The position numbers and the translations under genes were made by a program. 64,000 nt of DNA, taken from contig JAVBVZ010000002.1 of assembly GCA_036679405.1 (NCBI GenBank), forward strand, positions 28,723 through 92,722, written 5' to 3'. Origin of the DNA: JAEYKI01 sp036679405 (GTDB lineage Bacteria; Bacillota; Clostridia; Christensenellales; Christensenellaceae). Every line of letters begins with the position of its first letter. The first letter of the stretch is position 1. Shown piece by piece: positions 56,923 through 64,000 of this stretch. The notes beneath the pieces are model-generated. The model did not search any database and was not told the DNA's origin. It was given only the letters and a program-made list of their open reading frames with translations.

Positions 56923-57129
56923 TTATTTTTCCACTTCAATCGCAACGTCCGGACACATCACCGCACAGGCCGTACAGCCAATGCAGGAATCCTCGTCCGT
57001 CATTTCGACAACATGGTAGCCTTTATTATTGATTTTGGTCTTGGACAATGCAAGAATTTTTTTAGGACAGGCAGCTACGCACAAACCACATCCTTTGCAG
57101 ACGTCTTCGCTTATTGTTACCTTGGACAA
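56923..57129 (-). CDS. korD: Ferredoxin-like 2x[4Fe-4S] subunit of the oxidoreductase
   Basis: A 68-residue protein with two cluster motifs: CKGCGLCVAACPKK and CIGCTACAVMCPD. It is the delta/ferredoxin subunit that carries electrons out of the korABC enzyme. The start is a TTG with AAGGTGG seven bases upstream; the next in-frame ATG would delete the first cluster motif. It leads the four-gene operon, 25 bases ahead of alpha. Confidence 0.94.
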   Translation of the reverse strand: MSKVTISEDVCKGCGLCVAACPKKILALSKTKINNKGYHVVEMTDEDSCIGCTACAVMCPDVAIEVEK

Positions 57130-57230
57130 TTTTTTTCCACCTTCTTAAAACCAGTTTTTTTAAATTCACATTTATTTAGAGTATCACTTTATAGGGATTT
57201 CGTCAATATGACCGCACCTTTCCCGGAAGG

Positions 57231-57902
57231 CTAAACCGTAGAGTCCAGCCAGTTGGGACGGGTATAAATCACCAACTCAAACAGGTTTTTCTCTCCTGTT
57301 TTTTTCCTGTATTCTTCCAAGACTTTCTTCTCTCCGCTGGTATAGACAACAGGCAGGCCGGTCAGGCGGCTGACTTCGCCACAGATCTCGCGCCCGTGCA
57401 AAAGATCGGCCAAAGTGGTTTCCCGCGCAAGATTTGTATTATTAATAAGACCGGTGACCTTCATGCGGGCTTTTTCCTGAATCAGCCGCAGCATACTTTC
57501 GATGTCTCCGGGCGTCCGCTGCAAAGGCCGGCGGGCATTTATCACATAATAAAAATCAGGCGGGCCGCTTTCCAAAATACGGTGCGCAATGCTTCCCATC
57601 ACACTGGTGCCCACCGGATCACCCCCCGCATCAAACACAGCCGTTTCATACCCAAAAGAAGCAAACACTTCCGCACCGATCACCGGCAGGTCCACCGCCG
57701 TATTTGCAAAAACCGGTGCGATCAGGCGAATACCATGAAAGCGCATCAGCTCTCCATGTTCGGCCGACCGGAAATACGGATTCACAATATCCATATCCAC
57801 CAAGGCCGTACTGCCTTTTTTTGAAAAATCAATCGCCATATTAAGGGCAATCTCCGTTTTTCCGCTGCCGTAATTGCCCGCAAGAATAATATTCTTTGAC
57901 AT
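57231..57902 (-). CDS. P-loop nucleotide-binding protein next to the kor operon
   Basis: A 223-residue P-loop protein. Walker A is GNYGSGKTE near residues 9-17, with LVDMDIVNPYFRSAEH and VFDAGGDPVGTSVMG (Walker B-like DAGGD) following. The fold resembles MinD/ArsA-type deviant-Walker NTPases. Genes of this type are often found next to 2-oxoacid:ferredoxin oxidoreductases in clostridia, suggesting a maturation or regulatory role. The ATG at 57902 is chosen because the Walker A falls at its normal place and GAAAGG lies before it. Confidence 0.75.
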   Translation of the reverse strand: MSKNIILAGNYGSGKTEIALNMAIDFSKKGSTALVDMDIVNPYFRSAEHGELMRFHGIRLIAPVFANTAVDLPVIGAEVFASFGYETAVFDAGGDPVGTSVMGSIAHRILESGPPDFYYVINARRPLQRTPGDIESMLRLIQEKARMKVTGLINNTNLARETTLADLLHGREICGEVSRLTGLPVVYTSGEKKVLEEYRKKTGEKNLFELVIYTRPNWLDSTV

Positions 57903-57974
57903 GGTTTTCTGCCTTTCTTTTTTCAGCCGGACCGCGCCGCCTTTATACCTGATAAAACTTTGCGTATCCCGCAA

Positions 57975-58021
57975 TAAAAAACCAAAAGCGACCGGCAGGC
58001 AAAGGCCAGGTTGCCTTTGGT
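57975..58021 (-). terminator. Terminator of the cdaA-ybbR operon
   Basis: ACCAAAAGCGACC pairs with GGTTGCCTTTGGT (two non-Watson-Crick positions) and is followed by six T on the minus strand, 36 bases past the ybbR stop. Confidence 0.78.
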
Positions 58022-58056
58022 TTTTTTCAAAATCTGCTTCCCCGTTCTGCGTTTTC

Positions 58057-59316
58057 CTAGCTGTCCGAACGGGTCAACTGGACCTGCACCGTCAGAACGG
58101 ACGGTGCAAGCGACGCATTTAAATCCGGAGCATCTTCAAATTTGATCGTAACGGTATGCGTCCCTATCCCGAGGCCGGACAGATCCACAAACGGCTTGAT
58201 CTGGGACGATTTGATTTGATCAAGCGCCTCCTGAGTGCCGGTGACCGTAACGTCTATGGACTGGGGCGTCAGCGTATAGCTCATGTTGTCCCCTAAATTT
58301 TTAACGCCGACATCAACCGCCTCATATGTACTGCTTTCCAGAATCTGAGAAATTTGCACTGTGGCTCCTACTTCGGCAGGATCGCAGGCGACCACGCCGT
58401 CAGGAACAATCACTTCAGCCTTCAGGCTGGCGTCTGCGGTCGCATCATTCAGTGTAATAGGCTCAAGATCCGCTTCGGTGATTTCGTCCAATATTTCCTG
58501 CGGGCCCGCAAACACTACGCTGGACGGGTCTAAAACCATACCGTCTATCTGATATCCCTGCGCAACACCCGTAATGCTTTGGATCATCTTCTGGGTGTCG
58601 ATGGATACTTCTTTTTTGGGATATACATCAAGAGAGACAATTACGGAGGGCAGTTCGTCCCCTGTGCTTGCCTGATCCACAATATTCCCGCTTGAATCCA
58701 TAATAACCGTACTCTTGCTCTCGGTAACCGGTCCGGTCAGATCCTCAATATCCAAATAACATACGGCTTTGGCAAAAGTCTCCACATTGGAACGCGCTCC
58801 CGAAACCGTAACCGTATTGTTAGAGAGCGTCGGTTCCCCGTAATACAGGTTTTCATTTTTATCGCCCACTAACTGCACTTCCACCGGAAGCACGGTGGAT
58901 ACAATGTCTTCTATGGTAACCGTTACACTTGACGGATCGGTCGCCGTAACATTTCCGGCCGTGCTTTTTCCCCGCAGCGGCAGCGTATATATACCCGGGG
59001 TAGTAATACCCGAAAGATCCACCGTCAGGGTAATGCTTTCATCCGTCAGGTATTTAAGTTCGTCTGTCTGCGCATCCACGGTCGCATCGGCCGAACTGAG
59101 CAACTGGCTCAGGTCCTCGACAGAAGTCAGGCCGTTATCATTGAGCTCCTGCACGCCTATAAAAGAAACGGGGATATTGTCAAAGTCCTTCATGCGGGGC
59201 GGGTTGGTCTCGGCAATCACAAAAACCCAAAGAGCGGCGGCAAAAGCCAGCGCCGCAATCTTCATCCAGAAATTGTTTTTTATAATCCCGGTCAAAAAAT
59301 GCAAAACCTTTTTCAT
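58057..59316 (-). CDS. cdaR: YbbR-domain protein, CdaA regulator
   Basis: A 419-residue protein with one N-terminal membrane anchor (IAALAFAAALWVFVIAETN) and a large outer part made of about four YbbR repeats. The repeats are marked by recurring P-V-E-V-x-x-x-G and T-V-x-G-x-x-x-x-V blocks such as VTVTGTQEALDQIKSS. In Bacillus CdaR binds and modulates the diadenylate cyclase CdaA. It overlaps cdaA by 4 bases, so the two are translationally coupled. Confidence 0.92.
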   Translation of the reverse strand: MKKVLHFLTGIIKNNFWMKIAALAFAAALWVFVIAETNPPRMKDFDNIPVSFIGVQELNDNGLTSVEDLSQLLSSADATVDAQTDELKYLTDESITLTVDLSGITTPGIYTLPLRGKSTAGNVTATDPSSVTVTIEDIVSTVLPVEVQLVGDKNENLYYGEPTLSNNTVTVSGARSNVETFAKAVCYLDIEDLTGPVTESKSTVIMDSSGNIVDQASTGDELPSVIVSLDVYPKKEVSIDTQKMIQSITGVAQGYQIDGMVLDPSSVVFAGPQEILDEITEADLEPITLNDATADASLKAEVIVPDGVVACDPAEVGATVQISQILESSTYEAVDVGVKNLGDNMSYTLTPQSIDVTVTGTQEALDQIKSSQIKPFVDLSGLGIGTHTVTIKFEDAPDLNASLAPSVLTVQVQLTRSDS

Positions 59317-60152
59317 TTTTCGCCTACCTTACGCCTGAATTTAAATACAGGCGGTTTTTTGTCCGCATTTTCGGTTTTAATAAAGATACGTTCCAAGATA
59401 TCGCGAAGGGTTGGAATATCCAGGTAGCGGGTCAGCATTCCGTCAAACATATAGGAGATGACGCCGGTTTCCTCGGAGACTACAATGGTATAGCTGTCCG
59501 AAACTTCGGAAACGCCCAGTGCAGCCCGGTGGCGCGTCCCCAGTTCAGACGATATCTGTTTATTGTCGGACAGGGGCAAAAAGCAGCCTGCCGCCATGAT
59601 CTTTCCCTCTTTAATGATTACCGCGCCGTCGTGCAGCGGCGTATTGGGGTAAAAGATATTTTCAATTAATTCCGCAGTAATCTCGGCATTAATAAAAGTT
59701 CCGGTTTCAATAATGTCTTTCAGACCGGTTTTACGCTCAAAAACAATGAGCGCGCCCACTTTTCTTTTGGACATATTAATGATGGCCCGCATAAGTTCTT
59801 CCACAATGCGGTCTGCATCTTCACGCGGCGCAATGACCACGCCAAAGAATTTTCCGCCTCCGAGTTTTTCAAGTGCACGGCGTATCTCCGGCTGAAACAA
59901 GATAACCAGGACCACCGCAGCCGCATTCAAAAGCCAACTGAGCATCCAGGAAACCGTTTGCAGATCCAGAATAGAAAACACCAGGGCCAGGGCCAAAATA
60001 ATGCCCAGCCCTTTTAAAACCTGCAGGGCCCTGGTTCCGCTCATAATACGGATCAGCGAATAGATAATAACCGCAACAATGATGATGTCCACCACGTCAC
60101 GCCAGGAAAATTGTATCGCTCCGGTTGTAAAAGGTAAAAAGAAATCTGCCAT
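59313..60152 (-). CDS. cdaA: Diadenylate cyclase CdaA
   Basis: A 279-residue membrane cyclase that makes c-di-AMP, a second messenger controlling potassium, osmotic balance and wall stress. Three N-terminal membrane helices (about 20-85) precede the DisA_N domain with the catalytic DGA at 175-177 and RHR at 207-209 (GTRHRAALG). It is followed by ybbR; no glmM is seen within the window. AGGAG precedes the ATG. It lies 9 bases after a PAS-PP2C gene, an uncommon upstream partner. Confidence 0.95.
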   Translation of the reverse strand: MADFFLPFTTGAIQFSWRDVVDIIIVAVIIYSLIRIMSGTRALQVLKGLGIILALALVFSILDLQTVSWMLSWLLNAAAVVLVILFQPEIRRALEKLGGGKFFGVVIAPREDADRIVEELMRAIINMSKRKVGALIVFERKTGLKDIIETGTFINAEITAELIENIFYPNTPLHDGAVIIKEGKIMAAGCFLPLSDNKQISSELGTRHRAALGVSEVSDSYTIVVSEETGVISYMFDGMLTRYLDIPTLRDILERIFIKTENADKKPPVFKFRRKVGEK

Positions 60153-60161
60153 TGACTGCTC

Positions 60162-61265
60162 CTAACCTTCTTTTTTATCCAGGCAGCATTCACAAACCAT
60201 CAGGGTAAGATCGTCTTTCAGCTGCTTTTTAAGTCCCTTACGGATCATGCGGATAAATGCTTTTGCATCAAAGTCATCACTGATAAATTCTTCTTCAATC
60301 TTTTTAAGCGTTTTTGCTTTTCCGTAAGAGCCGAAAACACCATCCGTATATAAAAATAAGCGGGCACCCGGATGAAGCGTTCTGCTGCTCACGGGAAACT
60401 TGGGATGTTCAAACCAGGTGGATACCGGAGGGGCAGGAATGAACAGTTCGGTAAGCGTGCCCTCGTCCCAAAGGATCGGCGGGACGGACAAACCGGCGTT
60501 TGCATAAGTAAGTTTATTTTTTTCTGCCTCCAACACGGCTACAAACGCAGTAATATATACACTGTCGTCAATATCAAGACGGTCAAATTCGTTTTGCAAT
60601 TTCAAAAGGATCCGGTCCGGAGCGGTTTCACCTTCACCGCAGATCTGCCGGATGGTACGCGCTGCAAATACCGCAAGCATGGCCGGCATCACGCCATGTC
60701 CCGAAACATCGGATACATACATCACCAATTTTCCGTCTATCTCAAAGCAGTCGTAAATATCTCCGCCCACCGCCTCGCAGGGGTAAAAGCCAACCGAAAT
60801 CTTGGCGCCGGAAATATCCTTGAAATCATGACGGACCAGAGAAAACTGAAGCCGCCGTGCCAGTTCCAGGTCTGTTTGCATTTTGGTATTGGAGCGCATA
60901 AGCTGCTGCCGCAACTCAAAGTCGGTTGTAATGTCCCTGAACGCTTCAATGACCGCCATTGGTCTTCCGTCTTCGCCCATCAAAGGAGAAGCGGTCACAC
61001 TGTATATTCTGTCATTTATCTTACGGGTGGATTTATGCACTTTTCCGCTCTTTAAAACATTTTTGGTAAGGCAGTGCGGACACCTGCTGGACCGTTCCAG
61101 CGTGGAATAACACAGCTCTTCCGGATGATCACCCATCGTCCGTTTAAAAGACAGGTTGGTAAGCAACACGCGCCCGTCCTCCGTTACCACACGGACCATA
61201 TCCCCCATCGCATCGATAAAAGAAGTTAAATGCTTTGTTTCATATAACGATGCTTCCAAATACAT
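60162..61265 (-). CDS. PAS-domain PP2C/SpoIIE-type serine phosphatase
   Basis: A 367-residue signalling protein. A PAS domain (about 10-125) carries a CPHC pair at about 62-65 (RCPHCLTKN), which could bind metal or a cluster or sense redox. A coiled-coil linker follows. The PP2C/SpoIIE phosphatase domain (about 150-365) keeps the metal aspartates in GGDIYDCFEIDG and VSDVSGHGVMPAM, and LYTDGVFGS and the final DDLTLMV. Such proteins usually act on anti-sigma-factor antagonists. Directly upstream of cdaA, it may share its regulation. Confidence 0.9.
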   Translation of the reverse strand: MYLEASLYETKHLTSFIDAMGDMVRVVTEDGRVLLTNLSFKRTMGDHPEELCYSTLERSSRCPHCLTKNVLKSGKVHKSTRKINDRIYSVTASPLMGEDGRPMAVIEAFRDITTDFELRQQLMRSNTKMQTDLELARRLQFSLVRHDFKDISGAKISVGFYPCEAVGGDIYDCFEIDGKLVMYVSDVSGHGVMPAMLAVFAARTIRQICGEGETAPDRILLKLQNEFDRLDIDDSVYITAFVAVLEAEKNKLTYANAGLSVPPILWDEGTLTELFIPAPPVSTWFEHPKFPVSSRTLHPGARLFLYTDGVFGSYGKAKTLKKIEEEFISDDFDAKAFIRMIRKGLKKQLKDDLTLMVCECCLDKKEG

Positions 61266-61282
61266 ATCTCCTCTAACTCAAA

Positions 61283-61426
61283 TCAACCGGCTGCATTTCT
61301 TTTCTTATGCTCGCTGCTGTCTTTTTGTGTGCCGCGAGTCCCCCGGACCTTCTTTGAGGCCCCAAGCTGCCGTTGCCTATACCTGCGTTCATCCTGCAAG
61401 TCCTCAATCTTCCTGTATAGCCGCAC
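61283..61426 (-). CDS. Possible small basic protein (47 residues), weakly supported
   Basis: A GTG-initiated frame that overlaps the end of the WYL gene. It encodes a strongly basic, Arg/Lys/Gln-rich peptide beginning VRLYRKIEDLQDERRYRQRQ and ending KKRNAAG. No ribosome site is seen. The amino acid composition is more protein-like than usual for a chance frame, and it fills most of the 138-base gap before the phosphatase. It could be translationally coupled, or be the remnant of a longer protein. Confidence 0.25.
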   Translation of the reverse strand: MRLYRKIEDLQDERRYRQRQLGASKKVRGTRGTQKDSSEHKKRNAAG

Positions 61427-61616
61427 TTAAAATGCTGCTTTTCTTAAAGCGCCGGATCCCTTTTTTCAGCGTACAATACGCACTGACAAATTCATCGTCA
61501 ATGCTGCGAATATATACGCGGCGCTGCGTGATTTCTTTTTCGCTCCGGTATATGATGATTACGGGCAATCCTTCCAAAAGAGCCCTTTTTAAAACCGTCT
61601 CTACCACAGAAGGCAT
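61404..61616 (-). CDS. Stand-alone WYL-like domain miniprotein
   Basis: A 70-residue protein that matches a single WYL core. LPVIIIYRSEKEITQRRVYIRSIDDEFVSAYCTLKKGIRRFKKSSI has the Y-R-S, R-x-V-x-I-x-x-I and FxxxxI positions of the Sm-like barrel. WYL domains bind nucleic acid or nucleotide ligands and are usually fused to helix-turn-helix domains; here it is alone. The ribosome site is weak. It is upstream of the phosphatase on the same strand. Confidence 0.6.
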   Translation of the reverse strand: MPSVVETVLKRALLEGLPVIIIYRSEKEITQRRVYIRSIDDEFVSAYCTLKKGIRRFKKSSILSAAIQED

Positions 61617-61699
61617 TTTATTAAAAACACTCGCCTTTTTTTATTATACAATAACATATATTTTGATATTTGTTAATATCCAATCTTTTCAAATGATTT

Positions 61700-61727
61700 T
61701 TGCTCATGCCGTTTTATATGATATAAT
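61700..61727 (+). promoter_or_regulatory. Promoter of the zinc-ribbon gene
   Basis: TTGCTC (61700-61705), a 16-base spacer and a perfect TATAAT (61722-61727), with TGA just before the -10. Confidence 0.6.
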
Positions 61728-61834
61728 ATAAAAAACCGCCGGGAACATGCCTGTTTTTACCCGCAGTCATGAAATCCGGGCATTGCCCAAAAAAGCCGAG
61801 GGCTTTTAGGGGCACTTTAAAAGGAGGCACAGAA

Positions 61835-62047
61835 TTGAAACGCTGCCCAATATGCGATACACAGTATTCCGACGAAGCGGAATACTGTGTAAAATGCAAG
61901 ACATTGCTGATCAAGGAAGAACCAAAAAAAGAAAACGCACCCAAGCCTAAAGTAAATTTAAAAGGACTTTTGACGGCCATTATCGCAACGTTTGCTTTTA
62001 TAGGCTTTATGATGCTCCTATATCATCTGCTTGCGGGCGCAAGCTAA
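61835..62047 (+). CDS. Zinc-ribbon protein with one membrane helix
   Basis: A 70-residue protein. A zinc ribbon of the form CPICDTQYSDEAEYCVKCK is followed by a Lys/Pro linker and a single membrane helix near the C terminus (ATFAFIGFMMLLYHLL). The start is a TTG with a consensus AAGGAGG eight bases upstream. A longer frame begins at 61769 with ATG but has no ribosome site and adds a Pro/Lys-rich segment. The family is common in Gram-positive bacteria as a membrane-tethered zinc ribbon of unknown role. Confidence 0.82.
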   Translation: MKRCPICDTQYSDEAEYCVKCKTLLIKEEPKKENAPKPKVNLKGLLTAIIATFAFIGFMMLLYHLLAGAS

Positions 62048-62118
62048 AGCCGGTTCGTTTTTAAAACAGTCAGATCACAGCCTGCCCATCCCATGATTTT
62101 TCCGGGATCCGTAAAAGA

Positions 62119-62147
62119 AAAACCATCCGCCAAAGGCGGATGGTTTT
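62119..62147. terminator. Bidirectional terminator between the zinc-ribbon and binding-protein genes
   Basis: AAACCATCCGCC/GGCGGATGGTTT with a three-base loop and A- and T-runs on the two sides. It serves both convergent genes. Confidence 0.92.
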
Positions 62148-62226
62148 TACTTGCTTATCCCTATGAGTCAGTGAGAAAAAAGTTTCTCTTCACTTTTTGA
62201 ATCTGATTTGTTAAGCAAAATCAGAC

Positions 62227-63444
62227 TTAATATCCTTCGATGTCTGTAAACAACGGGTCATTGATGTCGGTGACAAAAGCGCCCGAGTTGTATCCCTCAA
62301 CGAAGTTAGCCGTATCGGTAAAGGGAATCAGCGTCGGAAGCACTTCCGTAATATTGTTCACATCATAACCGGTCAGGTAAGGATGGATATACTTTCTGTA
62401 TTCCTCACCTTGGGCCCACGCTTTGATCTGCTGGTACAGAACGCAGCCTTCCATGGTCGCCGGCTGATTCACATCGGCTTTGATCGTGCCATCCTGAACC
62501 CACTGCCAGGAAATTTCACGGCCGTTGCCGGCGCTCAGGGTGTAATCGGACGGATTCAGGCCTGCGTCTTCGATCGCAGCCAAAACGCCTTCCATCATAG
62601 GATCGTTCTGCGCATATACGCTGTCAAAACCGTCAGCACCCAAAGAGGTGATGAAGTCGGTCATAGCTTTCTGAGCCGGATCTGCGAACCAGCCGCCGGA
62701 AGCCCAGCCAACCACTTCGATTTCCTGTGTGCCATCCAGCGTTGCGCCGTCTTTTTCAGTTGCCAGCTGTTCAGCGGTCACGCCGCCCAAGCTTGCTCCG
62801 GCATCTTCATACGCCTGCAGGTAGCCCAATGTCTGATCTGAAGCACTGCCCTGTCCGAGCTGTCCTTCGATCATGATCAGTTTGGAAGCGCCTTCATTGT
62901 AGGCAAAGTCGCCACAGTAATAACCTTCGTCCACGAAGTTGTAGCAGCAGGAACCCGCAGCGTCAGACGCGTTTGAAGCAGAAGCAAAATTATGTCCTGC
63001 GCCAAAGTAGGGGATACCAGCTTCCACGCACTTGGTGATACATTCGGATGTGGTATCAACAGAGTTCTGGATCACAATGATCACATCATAGCCGGAAGTG
63101 ATAAAGTCTTCAACAGCCTGCAGCTGCTCGGCAGCCGTGTTCTGTCCAACTTTATAATTCACTGTCCAGTCGCATTCCGGATCCTGATCGGCCAATGCAA
63201 CGAGCACGTCGTCAATTGCCTGATAGTAAGAATCCGCACCATCGGCGTAAAATCCGATGTCCAGTGTAATCACTTCTCCAGATGCCTCTTCTGATGCAGC
63301 TTCGGAAGCCGATTCGGTTGCAGCTTCGGAAGAAGCAGCTTCGGAACTGGCCGCCTCGGATGACTCTGCAGGCGTCGTGCTTGTGCACGCAATCAGGCCA
63401 ACCGCAAGAACCGCGATCAGAGCGATCATTAAAATTTTCTTCAT
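62227..63444 (-). CDS. Sugar-type substrate-binding lipoprotein A
   Basis: A 405-residue binding protein of the ribose/LacI-like type. The signal peptide ends in the lipobox LIAC, a less common form. A low-complexity Ser/Glu/Ala linker (SSEAASSEAASSEAATESASEAA) leads to the binding fold. DIGFYADGADSYYQAIDDVL, GYDVIIVIQNSVDTTSEC and YAQNDPMMEGVLAAIEDAGLNP are family blocks. AGGAGGAGG precedes the ATG. It is the second of a tandem pair with the gene at the window edge; permeases are not in view and may lie upstream, outside the window. Confidence 0.88.
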   Translation of the reverse strand: MKKILMIALIAVLAVGLIACTSTTPAESSEAASSEAASSEAATESASEAASEEASGEVITLDIGFYADGADSYYQAIDDVLVALADQDPECDWTVNYKVGQNTAAEQLQAVEDFITSGYDVIIVIQNSVDTTSECITKCVEAGIPYFGAGHNFASASNASDAAGSCCYNFVDEGYYCGDFAYNEGASKLIMIEGQLGQGSASDQTLGYLQAYEDAGASLGGVTAEQLATEKDGATLDGTQEIEVVGWASGGWFADPAQKAMTDFITSLGADGFDSVYAQNDPMMEGVLAAIEDAGLNPSDYTLSAGNGREISWQWVQDGTIKADVNQPATMEGCVLYQQIKAWAQGEEYRKYIHPYLTGYDVNNITEVLPTLIPFTDTANFVEGYNSGAFVTDINDPLFTDIEGY

Positions 63445-63498
63445 TGTTTATCCTCCTCCTATTATTTAGCCAACTTAAGGGATAAGTATGGTTGCTTA

Positions 63499-63540
63499 TA
63501 TACACGCCTGCGGCGGCGTATTGCAGCCGCAGGCGTATAT
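63499..63540 (-). ncRNA. Stem-loop between the tandem binding-protein genes
   Basis: CGCCTGCGGC pairs with GCCGCAGGCG around an 11-base loop, with further TATA pairing at the base. There is no T-run. It may protect the 3-prime end of the upstream binding-protein mRNA or partly terminate it. Confidence 0.6.
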
Positions 63541-63614
63541 TGACAGGTATGGAGTCAAATATTATGTCAATTCTATTAAATGTTAGATAGTTTTAAAGTG
63601 TTATTGATGTTGAA

Positions 63615-64000
63615 TTAGAATCCATCAATATCCGTAAAAGCAGGATCATTGATATCCGTTATAAAGTTGCCAGCCGCACGGCCTTCCATGTAAGCAGTCA
63701 CATCAGAGAACGGAACCAGGGAATCCCAAAGTTCATTGATATTGTCGGTATTATAAGGTGTCAGATAAGGATGGATATACTTTCTGTAATCCTCACCGTT
63801 AAAGTAAGCTTTGATCTGCTGATAAACCGCGTCGCCTTCCAGCGCAGCCGACTGATTCACGTCTGCCTGGATCGTGCCGTCTTTCACCCACTGCCAGGAG
63901 ATTTCACGGCCATTGCCGGCGCTCAGGTAGTAGTCGGACGGATTAAGGCCTGCGTCTTCGATCGCAGCCAAAACGCCTTCCATCATAGGATCGTTCTGCG
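63615..64000 (-). CDS. Sugar-type substrate-binding lipoprotein B, C-terminal part (start outside window)
   Basis: Only the last 128 residues are in view, and the frame is open to the window edge. It is a close copy of the next gene: QNDPMMEGVLAAIEDAGLNP and GREISWQWV are identical, and the ending TDINDPAFTDIDGF compares with TDINDPLFTDIEGY. The tandem pair probably arose by recent duplication. It would be exported and bind a sugar. Whether an ABC permease lies further upstream cannot be told. Confidence 0.88.
   Translation of the reverse strand, partial: QNDPMMEGVLAAIEDAGLNPSDYYLSAGNGREISWQWVKDGTIQADVNQSAALEGDAVYQQIKAYFNGEDYRKYIHPYLTPYNTDNINELWDSLVPFSDVTAYMEGRAAGNFITDINDPAFTDIDGF

Overview
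The window reads as chromosomal DNA of an anaerobic member of the Clostridia (Bacillota) at roughly half G+C. The lineage call rests on gene content, not on a marker search. It has the Gram-positive ctsR/mcsA/clpC operon, the diadenylate cyclase pair cdaA-ybbR, strong AGGAGG-type ribosome sites with occasional TTG/GTG starts, an ATP-driven formate-tetrahydrofolate ligase, a four-subunit 2-oxoacid:ferredoxin oxidoreductase, and many lipoprotein sugar-binding proteins. No tRNA, rRNA, insertion sequence, prophage or CRISPR array was seen.

Layout. 1-0.5 kb: end of a chemotaxis receptor. 0.7-6 kb (minus): a cobalamin-adenosyltransferase-like protein, an ABC-2 exporter pair, then guaB and guaA. 6.2-9.5 kb: ctsR-mcsA-clpC with a CtsR operator and without mcsB. 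9.6-12 kb: GH3 glucosidase. 12.2-14.2 kb: a divergent LspA-like protein and two facing pairs of half-size EamA/SMR transporters. 14.3-16 kb: M24 peptidase and PgpA. 16.2-22.6 kb: an apparent c-di-GMP circuit, in which a c-di-GMP-I riboswitch with overlapping terminator precedes a BTAD regulator carrying a degenerate GGDEF-like domain, a small conserved protein, and a 1459-residue InlB-repeat surface protein with a 14-copy PTESAE tract. 22.9-29.2 kb: housekeeping operon yjbQ-plsC-galU-ahcY-mtaD-lipoprotein. 29.4-35.6 kb: membrane protein, acyl-CoA synthetase with its XRE-cupin regulator, lipoprotein, a papain/C39-like protein and fhs. 35.6-39.3 kb: three tandem MFS paralogues. 39.4-40.5 kb: orphan sugar-binding protein.

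40.8-54.4 kb is a carbohydrate-catabolic island. The minus arm carries deoC, a flavin/Fe-S ene-reductase-like enzyme, a GntR/UTRA regulator, a ribose-type ABC importer and an HD hydrolase. The diverging plus arm carries a TIM-barrel isomerase/epimerase, a PfkB kinase and a Gfo/Idh/MocA dehydrogenase. The gene set implies import, oxidation, isomerisation, phosphorylation and aldol cleavage of an unidentified sugar, cyclitol or glycoside, with an added C=C reduction or deglycosylation-linked step. The regulator-importer gap carries repeated CGGTA motifs.

54.5-57.9 kb: korDABC-type oxidoreductase and a P-loop protein. 58-61.6 kb: cdaA-ybbR with a PAS-PP2C phosphatase and a WYL-domain miniprotein. 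61.8 kb to the end: a zinc-ribbon membrane miniprotein and two tandem, near-duplicate sugar-binding lipoproteins, the second cut by the window edge.
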